Origin: Isochrysis galbana
Lineage: Eukaryota; Haptophyta; Isochrysidales; Isochrysidaceae
Direction: 5' to 3'
NCBI GenBank assembly: GCA_018136815.1
Contig: CM030938.1
Location: 2,521,028-2,585,027, forward strand
Length of the DNA stretch: 64,000 nt
Position numbers and translations under genes: made by a program
Notes under the pieces: generated by a model
What the model was told of the DNA's origin: nothing
Seen by the model: only the letters and a program-made list of their open reading frames with translations
Database searches by the model: none
Part shown: positions 9,742 through 19,256 of the stretch, one piece after another
How the letters are laid out: every line of letters starts with the position of its first letter
Numbering within the stretch: the first letter of the stretch is position 1

Positions 9742-9789
9742 GGAGGTCAGCGGCCTTGTCAGGCAGCGCCCCACGCCCCGACGGTCGCG

Positions 9790-10440
9790 GTGCAGCTGGT
9801 CTGGAGGCTAAGGGGGGGAAGAGAAGAGAAGAACGAAGAGACAAAAGAAGAGAGGAGACAGAGATAGGATATAGATGATTCTTCCCGGGCGGTGTGGAGA
9901 GAGAGGAGACTCACTTTTTCTCGTCCTCTTCCTCGTCTACTTCCTTATATCCCCCCCCCCCCGCACATCATCCAGCAAGGTACCTTTGAAAAGGAAGGAA
10001 TCTTTGGTGCGGCGAAAACCTTTTTGCCTTTCATAGTGCAAATAAAGTACTCCTTCAGCATTGTTTTGTATTCACCAGAGAGTGTCAGTGAACGGTGCCC
10101 TACCTCAAAGTTTGAGGAGACGTCGTCGAGGCTTCAAACTTTGAGGGCCAAGGGCAGCTTCAGTGACGGAGAAAGAAAACTTGGGAGGTGAAATGAAGGA
10201 GAAGCGAAAAACAAAATCCGCCGGCTCTGCGAAACGACGGTGACGGCCCCCTCCGCCGCCCGCCTCCCCCCCGCCGCCCGCAAGTGCAGCGAGGTGACCG
10301 TTCGCCCGCAAGCTCTGCACACCAGTCAAGCACACCTTGCGACCGGCTGTCTATTTCTCCCCTCACATGCGCATTGCCTCCACACTGCACTTCCTCTTCT
10401 CTCATTCTCATTGTTTCCCCTATCCCGCCACTGACCGCGT
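9790..10440. other. Intergenic between the TLC gene and a gypsy fragment
   Basis: Upstream of the TLC gene are GA-rich DNA, a C-run (9952-9962) and an inverted repeat around 10105-10145 (CAAAGTTTGAGG ... CTTCAAACTTTGAGG). The 10240-10290 part is CCG/CCT-rich. No coding sequence could be supported. Confidence 0.5.
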
Positions 10441-10497
10441 GTGTGCGCAGGAGATCGCCACGCCCAACGGACTGCCAAGCAGCAAACAGCTGCACGC

Positions 10498-10620
10498 TAC
10501 AGCCCGGTCTTCTTCGTACTCGGGTCTACTGGCCTGGCATGTCTTCCGACGTTGCGTCCTACGTCCGGGAATGCCACGAGTGCACCCTCGCCAAGCCGCT
10601 ACCTAGGGCTCTAGCGCTCT
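10498..10620 (+). mobile_element. Gypsy-type integrase zinc-binding fragment
   Basis: The frame encodes VYWPGMSSDVASYVRECHECTL. YWPGM followed by V..C..C..AK is the end of the H2C2 zinc-binding module of Ty3/gypsy integrases (usual form: WPGM...V..C..CQ..K). The two histidines would lie upstream and are not clearly preserved, and the frame stops at 10620. It is a short relic with no LTR or polymerase nearby. Confidence 0.6.
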
Positions 10621-10647
10621 AGCGTCGCCCTCCGGACTCTCCATGGG

Positions 10648-10743
10648 TCTGTCATGACCTTTTTGCTTTTTGTTGCCGCCCTGGCTGCTCCCTGGTCTGT
10701 CATGACCTTTTTGCTTTTTGTTGCCGCCCTGGCTGCTCCCTGG
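10648..10743. repeat. Perfect 48-bp tandem duplication
   Basis: Copies at 10648-10695 and 10696-10743 (each beginning TCTGTCATGACC and ending GCTGCTCCCTGG) are identical, so the duplication is recent. It encodes nothing recognisable. Confidence 0.9.
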
Positions 10744-10861
10744 TCCCTGGCAGCCAGTGCGATAGCCGTAAACGGGCGGTTGTCTTACCTATTCTCGAGC
10801 CGGATCGTGTCTTTTTTTGTCGTTCTTTTCCCGTCGTTCTCTTCATTCTCCTACGGGCGTG

Positions 10862-11262
10862 TGCTGCATGTCGCGCGCCATGGCCCCCTTCTAGGGGTAG
10901 GGGTAGGGGGCCCCTCGGGGCCCCCCAGAGGGCCAGCCAGGGCAGCTCAGGGGGCAGCGGAGGCTGGGGCAGTGCCCCTGGCCTCTCGTGCCTCTCCCTC
11001 GCTCGCCTCGCTGGCCCTGGGTGCCCTCCTGGCGGCCTCGGTGGTCTGTGGCTCAGTGGTGAGGGGGGGGGTTAGTACGAGCGAGGGCCAGTGCTGGCGA
11101 GTGCGTGCGGCACGCGGCGCGCGCTCGGCGAAGGTCTGGGCCAGATTGATGTCAGCTCAGCCCCTGCTAGCAGGCAGGGGCTGAGGTTGGTTGTGCAGGC
11201 CCACCCAGGGGGTGTCTGCGATGGAGAGATGGAGAGAGGGGGGCGCGATGTCGCATTCGCGA
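10862..11262 (-). mobile_element. Family A non-autonomous element, 5' part, minus orientation
   Basis: Read on the minus strand, it contains in order the family A landmarks: GACACCCCCTGGGTGGG, the CCCCTGC...GCAGGGG hairpin, AGCCGCAC-like text, GCGAGGCGAGCGAGGGAGAG, and the CCCCAGCCTCC.CTGCCCCCTGAGCTG core. It is more diverged than the copies at 37971, 51094 and 60181, and it lacks the family's 3' end. Confidence 0.65.
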
Positions 11263-12007
11263 ATCGACACTCGTTGGGCTTCTCTCTTCTCTTCGTCATT
11301 CGGTATTTATCGTTATAATTCTCTGCTTTCTCTCGTTCTCGGTCAAAAGCTTCGCTTGGATGCATGGGATAGTGGGTTGTGGAGCGCGCTCTCTCTTTCT
11401 CTCGAAAGAGAAGGGAAGTTTCCCCACCTTTCTTCCTCCCAGGCGCCTCGCAAATAGGTTTAATTTGCTATCTTCCCTGCGTTTCTTTATCTGCTTCTAG
11501 GGGCAATCAGGTTTAATTTGCGACCTCTTCGTATCTCCCCCTTAGGCACATCGCACTTCTCTCGTCTTATTCGGTAGGTCTCTTGGAATCCTGCGTAGCA
11601 AGATTTCCTCTCGTTTCCGTTATGGTGCGATTCCCGTTCCAGACAAGATCGCCGACAGATCGCCCTTTGATCGTCGTCCGTCGTTGTCTGATCGGAGTGT
11701 TCGGATTTGATTTCAGTCGAGTTATGTGAGAAAGTCGTGGGGCGAGGGTCGGGGTGTCGGGGTGTTTTCCTGGGTGTCTCTGTCCGTCGTCCTGTCGTCA
11801 GTCGTCATCCGTCGTCGCTCTCGCTCTCGTCGCTCTCGCTCTCGTAACACTCATACCCTACAATCCCTCCTCGCCTCGCCAGCCCCTGCCACCACAGCAC
11901 TCCTCTCACTCGCCCTCGCCTCTCGCTGCTCGTTCGATGTCGCTTTCGCCGCCGTCCTCGCCCTCGCTCAAGCCCGCCTGCCCGCCTTCCTCTGCTGACG
12001 GGCTTCC
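11263..12007. other. Intergenic, no gene seen
   Basis: This is a pyrimidine-rich stretch with a GGTTTAATTTGC motif repeated at 11456 and 11511 and a CGCTCTCGT microsatellite at 11815-11845. Frames read through it have the composition of simple repeats. No promoter or RNA could be assigned. Confidence 0.5.
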
Positions 12008-12023
12008 TCCGAAGTCGTCTCCC

Positions 12024-12785
12024 CAACTAAGTTTATACTTGGTTCGCCCATGGGGGGGCACGAGCCCCCCCCTCTCTCCACTCCTCCCTTGCCGTGGGGG
12101 AGGAACCACCCACTCTCCTGGCATGCCTGATGGCTTGCCAGGAGGCCACTGCCATGCTGACCCACTCTCTCCCTGACAGGCTCGCCTGATTCGCGCGTCC
12201 TGGCCCCTCAGGCCCCTCGTGGCCAGCCCATCGCTCCAACCCCCCCTCCCCCCTGTTCGACAGGCAGACAGGTGCAGAGTGGGGGCCCCTGAGGCCCAGG
12301 AGCGCTAGCGAGGGAGAGGCAGGGGAGACCAGGGCCCAGCCCCAGCCTCCTCTGCCCCCTGAGCTGGCCTCCAGGAGCCTCCAGGGGTCTCCAGGGGCAG
12401 CTGCAGGCCTGTCGCAGGCGCGCCATCGCGCGTGCCTGCAGGAGAGGGGAGAGAGAGCGCGGAGAAGGGGGTGGGCGGAGCGAGGGCTCCGCTCACCGGA
12501 AAATATGTAAGTCCCGCACCTGTTTACAGGAGAAGTCGGGACTGAGGACGCCGCCAGCCCGGTAGGCATAGGAGGAAGGGGGGAACGGATCACCGGGGGG
12601 GGGCGCGGGCCACCGACCATATCTAAGCCCTTTTCCCCTATCCCCCTAGTAGTGCACGGGGGGAGTCGCCTGATGGCGGGGGGGAAAGGGCCGGGAGAGA
12701 GGGGGTGTAGAAAGCTTTGCTGCGTGAGTAGAAAGTAGAGGGTCCACGGCCGCGAGTGCGGTGAGACTATTAAGAAGTTAATTAA
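12024..12785 (+). mobile_element. Family B non-autonomous element, complete, with 16-bp target duplication
   Basis: The element starts AACTAAGTTTATACTTGGTT and ends GACTATTAAGAAGTTAATTAA. It is flanked by the direct repeat TCCGAAGTCGTCTCCC at 12008-12023 and 12786-12801. Inside are several strong stem-loops, among them TGATGGCTTGCCAGG, TCCCGCACCTGTTTACAGG...GGGA and GGCGCGCCATCGCGCG. It also carries the core shared with family A. A reverse-oriented copy lies at 38930-39684. It has no open frame of protein-like character. The 16-bp duplication indicates LINE-type (target-primed) integration. Confidence 0.85.
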
Positions 12786-12801
12786 TCCGAAGTCGTCTCC
12801 C

Positions 12802-13545
12802 TCGCCGCGCCTGCCGCCGGCTTTGCCCCTTCCTCATTGCCCTCAGGCCCTATGGGCCATCACAATTCGTCACGCGAGGCCCCCACCATTGGCCTCCTAC
12901 TTATAAAAGTAGTCAAGTCCGTAATGATGTATCTCCAAGCTAGCAAGTATAGTATGACTAGTGATTTGGGACAAGAGCCATCAGGGTGAAGGAAGAGTCT
13001 GTCGACAATCAGTTTCTCCCCCGACGTGTCCGGTGGTTGAGCTTCGATAGCGCGTCAAGCGTGCCGAAGATGTTCGATAGACGCGGCCATGTGGCTTATT
13101 AGTGCAAGGGTAGTGGCAGTAGCAGTACTAACGCTCAAGAAAATAATAACAATAAAAATAACATCGACCATCGCGCCACATCGCCTACACATTCAGCGCG
13201 ACGGTCTCTCTTCTATTGGATGCCCGCGAGCAACAAGGGTACAATGCGTGTGTGTTGTTGGGTTGTTGTGCAATCTTTTCACGCTCCATGGAGAACCTCA
13301 CTTGTCGCTAGCTGCCGTCACGCTATTTCCTCAAGACCTTGCCTATTCATGGGCTCCAGGTCGTTGCTTACAGTAAGGGACGACATCAGGGTGATCAGAA
13401 CACCATTGTGTCGACTGTACCGAGGGGATCTTGCATAGAGGCGATGCAATCACATGAACGGAGTCGAATTGAAGGTAATCCCCGATGCATTTTCTGAAGC
13501 AGCGCGGCTCCACGTTGCAGACTAGCATTCATATGGACCAATTTA
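12802..13545. other. Intergenic, with a family A 3'-end relic
   Basis: Around 13098-13140 the sequence TTAGTGC..GGGTAGTGGCAGTAGCAGTACTAACGCTCA matches the 3' terminus of family A and is followed by an A-rich tail. The rest includes a short TTATAAAAGTAG stretch (12900) and the 3' flank of ARL6. No gene was found. Confidence 0.5.
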
Positions 13546-14506
13546 TCACAATTGGCGGCGTTTAAAGCGCGCCATCGCCTCGGCAAGCCAAGCAATTCCC
13601 TCGTCAAGGCCCTGGCCGGTGAGCGCGTTGCTCGCCCTGTACGAAGGCGTCGGTCAAGAGTCAAGGCGAATCGGCGTGCATCGCTAATAAGAGAGCGGGT
13701 GGCAAAGGAATGTGTTCGCAGGAGAAAGGGTTGCGCCGCGAGGAACTTACGCGATGTGCCAGGGCTTATCCGTGATCGCGTCGAGCTCCAACGCCTGTAC
13801 ACACTCCACAGGCGAAACTGCAGTGGGAAGGTCCATTTTGTTTGCAAAGAAGAGGACAGGCACCCCCGCCTTGATGTCTGCGGCCCGGGGATGGCGAGAA
13901 ACAGACTCTTAGGATAGTTCGTCTGGGAATGCACACCGGTAAGGTACGCTTAGGATTGGGGGGGCGGCCATGGACACCTGCGTGTGCGAGCAGCGACTCG
14001 AGCTCGTCTTTGGCAACACACATACGGAGCTTGTCTGTTGAATCTATGCAAAAAATGATTCCCCCCACCTCCTTGTAATAGTGCTCCCAAAGGTTGCGAT
14101 AGCGTCCCTGCCCGGACATATCGAAAACGGTGAAGGTGAGGCCGTTGCGCGTAAACTCGTCGACCGAGAAACCAACGGTCGGGACCACCTCTTCTGACGA
14201 AGCCTGCGCACATGAGGAGAGAGATCAGCATAGACTGCAGGGCCAGCGGTGGCACTCAGCAGCCCGGCCCGTCGACAAACCTTCTTTGGCTTGAGGAAGT
14301 TGATGATGGTGGACTTGCCCGAGTTGTCGAGGCCAACCTGTTCACAGAAGGGATCACAAGGGTCCACTGGGCTCTTTGCGGCCTTCAGGACCAGGCGGAG
14401 GCCGGCTGGGCGTGGGCGTGTCTCGTGGACTCACGCAGAGTATCCGCGCCTTGGATGACTTTCCGCCGCCGCCGAAGAGGTTGCCGAACATGCTGAAGAG
14501 TCCCAT
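13546..14506 (-). CDS. ARL6: ARL6/BBS3 small GTPase (190 aa, 5 exons)
   Basis: Exons (minus): 14506-14435, 14337-14281, 14203-13978, 13877-13751 and 13636-13546. All introns are GT-AG and phases match. The protein starts MGLF, with Gly2 fitting N-myristoylation. GTPase motifs are in place: GLDNSGKST (P-loop, residues 26-34), VVPTVGF (switch I), [20 protein letters not shown] (switch II), FFANKMDL (G4) and ASNAL (G5). DMSGQ in place of DxGGQ, the RNLWEHYY stretch and the C-terminal GLDEGIAWL are specific to ARL6 among ARF-like proteins. ARL6-GTP recruits the BBSome coat to membranes for cargo transport in cilia, so this alga should be flagellated. Length equals that of animal ARL6 (186 aa). 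Confidence 0.93.
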
Positions 14507-14670
14507 TCGCCCACTCCTCGTCCGCCGGCTCGCGCCGCGCCCTGATACTAGCGGCAGCGCGGGGCGTTGGCAGGGCTCCGCTGCCGGTTCGAAACAGTGC
14601 AAAATTGTGTGGGTACTCGTACGCACACGATCATTCTCGCCAGTGTTGGCTGCTTATGAGCTTCTTGAAC

Positions 14671-14816
14671 GTAAGTAAGACTCTTAGCATGTCTTACCGA
14701 GACCAACGTAAGTAAGACGAGATAAGACAGTCATGGCAACAGCAGGCAACTTTCGTAAGTAAGACGTAAGACACCGGTGAAACACTGGTAAGACTCCATA
14801 AGACATCGTAAGACCA
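14671..14816. repeat. Cluster of GTAAGAC / GTAAGTAAGAC motifs
   Basis: At least eight copies of (G/A)TAAGAC occur here, three as GTAAGTAAGAC (near 14671, 14709 and 14754), with irregular spacing. They lie upstream of ARL6 on its coding strand as GTCTTAC. Too irregular for a satellite; function unknown. Confidence 0.6.
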
Positions 14817-14872
14817 AAAAAAAACAAGCCACGGGCTTGGCCAGACCTCCTTCGTACCCTTCCTTGCAAGGG

Positions 14873-14945
14873 TACGGAGGAGACGGACTCGAACCCGTGA
14901 CCCGCGGCCTCAACCAATGAGGCCGCGTTCCGCGTCGTACTGAGC
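14873..14945 (-). other. tRNA-like sequence, probably a SINE head or tRNA pseudogene
   Basis: On the minus strand, GCGGCCTC-ATTGGTT-GAGGCCGC forms an 8-bp hairpin with a seven-base loop. It is followed by CACGGGTTCGAGTCC, a near-perfect pol III box B / T-arm (ACGG/CCGT stem), and GTACG/CGTAC could close the ends over about 75 bases. A normal four-arm cloverleaf cannot be drawn, because one arm between the first hairpin and the T-arm is missing. It is therefore not called as a working tRNA. Confidence 0.4.
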
Positions 14946-15131
14946 CCCCCCAGCGCGCGCGAACCTTATGCATGCTAAAAGCAATATATATACCTAGGGA
15001 AAATAGGGTGAAGGGGCGGGTTGGGGTCAAGGGGCCGTACAAGTACAAGAAGCTGTACAAAAATATAAAACTAACACACCAGTACAAGATCCAAGAGGCT
15101 TGCACGGTTCACCAACAGTAAACGTACGCAA

Positions 15132-15992
15132 TCAGTCGAGGTGCACAGAGCAGCGCTCTCGCTTCAAGCGTGCAAAGCGCGTTCGCATGCGCTCCATGAA
15201 GTCGCGATTGACGCGAAGTATCGCCAGCATCTCCAATTCCTCGTCGTCGAGTAGCGTGTTCCCGTCTGTCATTACTTGCCCCGCCGCACGAAGTACTCGC
15301 TCACAGAAAGACTCAGCGTTTAAAGCACCTATTTGAGCATACGAGGACGATGCCATGGCCGAGATGAACCCAAACTTGGAGCGACAGGGGTCATCGCGCT
15401 CGATCGCCGAGTACACTTTGCCCACATCCAAAGGCAGCAAATGTGCCACCGGATCCAACCGATTCCCATCAGCGTGCGCGAGTTCCTCCGGGAATTCCGC
15501 CTTCCAATCGACAAGATGTCTTCGCCAATTCTTTAAGAAGGGGATGGCTTCCGCTTCCGATTGTGCCTGTATGTCTGCCTCGGTGGGCTCTGGCGGGTGT
15601 TCTTGAGATTGAGCAGCGGCGCCATCGGGATCGGACGTGTCATCGCCGTCATCATCTGTCCAGTTGCTCTCGCCATAGACGGTGCCCGATTCCAACCTGT
15701 TCTTGGAGCCGTCGCCGGTAGGTGCCCCACCGATCCTTAGTTTCTTGGGCCGTGGAACAGATGCCTCCATTTGAATTACCTTCTTTGCTAGGTGTGCCCT
15801 CTCCGCCTCTTCGCGCGCCATGCGGTCCTTCTCCTTTTGGAATTTCCACGCATTGACGGTGAACGTCGCGTACGCCTTGAGGAAGCACTCAACAGCCCGG
15901 TGCCTCTGTTCCTTGTTCAAGTGCGCGCACTTGACCGTGCGCAGGTCAAGAAGTGTGCACACCAGCTGCCGATCGGACACGACGACTCCAAG
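15132..15992 (-). mobile_element. hAT-family transposase, C-terminal third (relic)
   Basis: The open frame of about 280 residues begins near LVCTLLDLRTVKCAHLNKEQ, which matches the LLDPRTK...L...E motif of hAT transposases. It continues through an acidic linker and ends with the hAT dimerisation region: FISAMASSSYAQIGALNAES, FCERVLRAAGQ, then ELEMLAILRVNRDFM. The catalytic N-terminal part is absent. On the upstream side the frame runs into a piggyBac-like fragment in a different frame near 16000. The open frame suggests fairly recent decay, or capture of the piece. Confidence 0.65.
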
Positions 15993-16009
15993 GGTTTCTT
16001 CAGGCCAAG

Positions 16010-16330
16010 CGACCTGTTCCGACGTACTTCCGCAGAAACGTCGCTCGACTTCGAGCTACGCATGGTGTTCGGATCCTCCGCGTCCTCCTCGTCACCCTTT
16101 TGCAGCCAGTGTTGCTCTTCGAACCAAAGACAATATTTTGTCACGGTATCGTTGAGCGAGTCCACCAGATTACCTGAATGAACGGCGGCCTTGAATCTGA
16201 TTCTTTGTTTCCCTTGATGCTTGTGTTCGCGGGTCGCCTCGTCGAGCCCGAGGTGTTGGTGTGGACTCCACGCCTTGCCGAACGCGTCACACAGGAGATT
16301 GGTCAGCTCACGGCGCTTACGATGCATATC
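16010..16330 (-). mobile_element. piggyBac-like transposase, middle fragment (relic)
   Basis: The minus-strand frame LTNLLCDAFGKAWSPHQHLG-LDEA..EHKHQGKQRIRFK resembles the DDE_Tnp_1_7 (piggyBac) segment where a catalytic Asp sits in LSIDEAM followed by the K-R-Y-P stretch. It ends with CLWFEEQHWL just before the hAT relic. The upstream part of the same transposase is at 16660-17499, separated by about 330 bases of unrelated sequence. Confidence 0.5.
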
Positions 16331-16599
16331 CCAACCTGGGCCGCCGCGATCGGCAGCGTTAGCTTGTTACGGATGCCCCTCCGTCCTCTCCTACGTTTAC
16401 TTTCTAAGTCCTGCGAGATCTCCTCTCACCTCTCTCTTCACGTGAGGAGAGGCGACGGGCCTCCTCTCTTCTTTCCTTTTCTTTCCTCTCTTTCTCCCAT
16501 GCTCAACCCCCTTTCTTCGCGTATCCCGTTACGTTAGTTATCTACGTGTTACTGTGAATGTGCGTGTGATAGTGGTGTGGGAGAATTATAAGAGGAATT

Positions 16600-17499
16600 T
16601 TATCCGGTTCTGTTCTGGAGAGAGCGCGAGCGATGGCGTCGCTCTCTCTCCTTTCGGCCGCCCTGGTCACCATGATGGTGCCAGGGCGATATAGCTGGGC
16701 TGTCGCCATCGGCGAATGCCCCGTGCCTGTTGAGCCACGAAAAGTGCTTGTAAGTCAAGGCTGCGAACAGGTGCGCGTCGAAGAGAGATGAGCTCGGGTT
16801 CCAGAGCAACGCGGCGCTGAGTTCTGGCTTCAGTTGGGCTACGCGCATACGGGCTGCAGCCCACAAATCGAAGTGACGCGGGCGGAGGACAATCTTCATT
16901 CGCAACATCGAGCGCTCCACGGTGTCCTTCTTCCAATTGGGCCGCTCAGCGCGCCAGGCCCGAGCGTGCTGCTTGGTGTATGAGCACCAACGCAGCTTGA
17001 ACTCGTGCGGCACGAGGTGCTGCATGATGTCTAGGGGGGTCGAATTCTTGTTGAGAGCTACGTCGGTCGGACCTGGAGAGGGGCCACGAAAAGGCGGCAG
17101 CTCGCGGTCGATGGGGCCAGCCGCCCAACGACAGTCCTCGGGCGTGGTCTCGGCAGGCATCAATTCTTCGTCACTCCACCCCTCCTCCGGTTGGTCGTAC
17201 TCGTCGGCCCACGAAACCTCCGTGACGTTGCGCTTGCCCGCCTTCCTCGCGACGGCGCTCGGGCGACGAGAATGCCTTGGGCCCTGCATCACCTCCACAC
17301 TCCTATCGAATAGCTTGGGCTGCAGATTGGGCGGCTGGTACATCGTGACATACTTCACGCACGTCTTCCCACGCACCTTACTCACCTTCTCAACCTTGAC
17401 CTCGGAGGGTGTCAGGTCTCGCCCGAGCTGCGAGTCAGGGGGGAGAGGCGCGGGCAAAGAGGGCTGCGTCTGCGTGCGGCAGCATGAGGCGTCCGCCAT
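16600..17499 (-). mobile_element. piggyBac-like transposase, N-terminal part (relic)
   Basis: From ATG 17499 an open frame runs about 300 residues. Its first half is charged, with acidic WADEYDQPEEGWSDEEL. It then carries PPFRGPSPGPTDVALNKNST followed by PLDIMQHLVPHEF, which matches the GPxPGPt....stPldlf entry into the piggyBac transposase domain. Homology fades after NRHGAFADGD (about 16700), and the frame stops at 16600. No inverted termini or TTAA duplications were identified. The product cannot be active because the catalytic core is split. Confidence 0.6.
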
Positions 17500-17639
17500 G
17501 CTCGCTATCGCTAGGTAGGAGGCGGGGGGGAAGCAAGGGGAGGGGGGCGGGCCCCACAGCGAGCGGCTTTCGCGCGAGAGAACGCTCCCGCCCGCGCTTT
17601 CGTGGCAACGTTCTCCCGCGCTTCTAAAACCAAGCATTA

Positions 17640-18660
17640 TTGACGAATTTATTCTTGGTACTTCTACCCAAGCCCGCAAGGGGGCCCATATGTGTCTCAA
17701 AGGGCCCCCATGGGCCGCCAAAGACCCCTAGGGGCTCCAAATATAGCCGTATATACTCGAGACGCGATTAGCGTCCTCCAGGAGGACTAGGCATGTACGA
17801 GGGTTAAAACTCTAAAGTAGGGGGAATGATGGGGGACCGACCAAATCCAAATTTTCCGACATACAATAGCGGGCATTAGTTTGCGCAAGTGAACGGCGAG
17901 GGAGCAGCTAGCAGCCAGAGGGTGCAGGACTGTGGGACAGGAGAAGAAGAAAAAACATCTGAAGATTCTGGGCTGGCACTAGTGATGTGGCATCAGCTCA
18001 TAAGCTGAAACCGACTTCGAGCTTACGCTTACGCCGATATATCAGTAGCGTATATCAGCTAATGAGGTCCATCAGCTAATATCACCTCCTCTGAGGCTCT
18101 GAGGCTCTTAGGGAGCAGTATATGAGCTGATATCACAATAGCTGGTGTGTACATAAAAAGACGGTCTGGGGATCGAACTGGCTCCTGGGTGTGCACACGT
18201 GCACACGTGCACACTGACAGTACTGATGTCAGCCTTCCTCGCAGGATTCCTGGCTGAGTGTCGCTGATCAGTGTCAGTGTGCATGTGTGCACACATTCAT
18301 TGTTGTTGGCACCCAGGAGCCAGTTCGATCCCCAGAGGTCCCCAGACCGATATATATGTTACCCCGTTACCCCCCAGGAGCCAACGCCCCCCGATAGCTA
18401 TGTATGGGGTGGTCGGGCGGGGGGGCGAAGATCGCAACTGATTGGCATGCCAAAAGCAAAGGGGGATAGCCACTGCCTGTCGGAGGCTTGGCCGACAGCC
18501 TCTGCGCGTGCCTCGCAAGCGAGAGAAGAGGGCGCCTGTGGAGGACGACAGGACGACGCGACTCCTGCGGAGGACGACGAGACTCCAGCCGTCCTCTCCG
18601 GTTCTACGTTCTACGCTTCTAATCTTCTACCCCGCTCCTCCACTTTCGGAGCCGCTGCCT
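17640..18660. other. Intergenic with LINE-tail motif and an inverted repeat
   Basis: Notable parts are a LINE 3'-tail motif in reverse (AAAAAACATCTGAAGATTCTG, 17949-17974), AT-rich CAGCTAATATCA repeats (18056-18086), and the inverted repeat listed at 18164-18348. No gene was found. Confidence 0.5.
18164..18348. repeat. Inverted repeat with pol III box B-like arms
   Basis: The left arm GGTCTGGGGATCGAACTGGCTCCTGGGTG (18164-18192) is answered by the right arm at 18310-18348, which begins CACCCAGGAGCCAGTTCG and ends GGTCCCCAGACC. Each arm holds AGTTCGATCCC, close to the pol III box B (GGTTCGANNCC). The loop is rich in GTGCACAC. The right flank ATATATGTTACC..CCCCAGGAGCCAACGCCCCC recurs at 49910-49945. 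Confidence 0.75.
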
Positions 18661-19101
18661 GTCTGGGCGCTGCCCAGCGGAAGGAAAGATGGGAGGAGAG
18701 GGGGAGAGCGAGTAGGAGAGAAGGAAGGGAGAGCAGAGGAGAGAGAGGTAGGAGAGAGGAAAGAAAGGAGTGAGAGGAAACCGAGTGTTGGATGAGAGAG
18801 AGGAGGAGGCGAGAAAGAAGACAAGGAGGAGACAGAGAGGAGAAAAGAAGAGAGAGAGGAGTGAAGAGACACAGGAGACAGAGAGGAGAGAGGGGAGACG
18901 CGGCGGGATGTATTGTAGTTGCTGTGGGCGAGAGCGAGGGGAAAGTGGAAGACGGGAATACGCCATTGATTGTATGCCGGCGTAGAGAAGTTCCAGAGAG
19001 AAGAACAGGAGGGCGAGAGCAGTTTTGAGAGCCAGAGAGGGAGAGAAAGCGGGGCGGGGGGGGGGGCAGGAGGAGGGCGTGAGAGAGAGAAAGACCGAGC
19101 G

Positions 19102-19140
<39 letters not shown>
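18660..19140. repeat. GA-rich low-complexity DNA and (CT)n microsatellite
   Basis: The plus strand is almost pure purine with GAGAG/GGAGA motifs to about 18910. After a short break, a pure CT run occupies 19107-19137. This lies 120-600 bases upstream of the UBE4 start and may act as a GAGA-type promoter element; that is inference. Confidence 0.8.
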
Positions 19141-19256
19141 CCCCCTCCCTCCCCCGCCGCCGCCCTCTCCTCTTTAAGGCCACTCTTCTTCTCTCCTCCC
19201 TACTCCCCCCTCCGCTCCCGCCTCCCCCTCCCCGCCCCCCCAAGCTGTGCGCGGCG

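Noticed and set aside
14873-14945. Functional tRNA gene
   Set aside because: Box B and one hairpin are present, but a four-arm cloverleaf cannot be formed.
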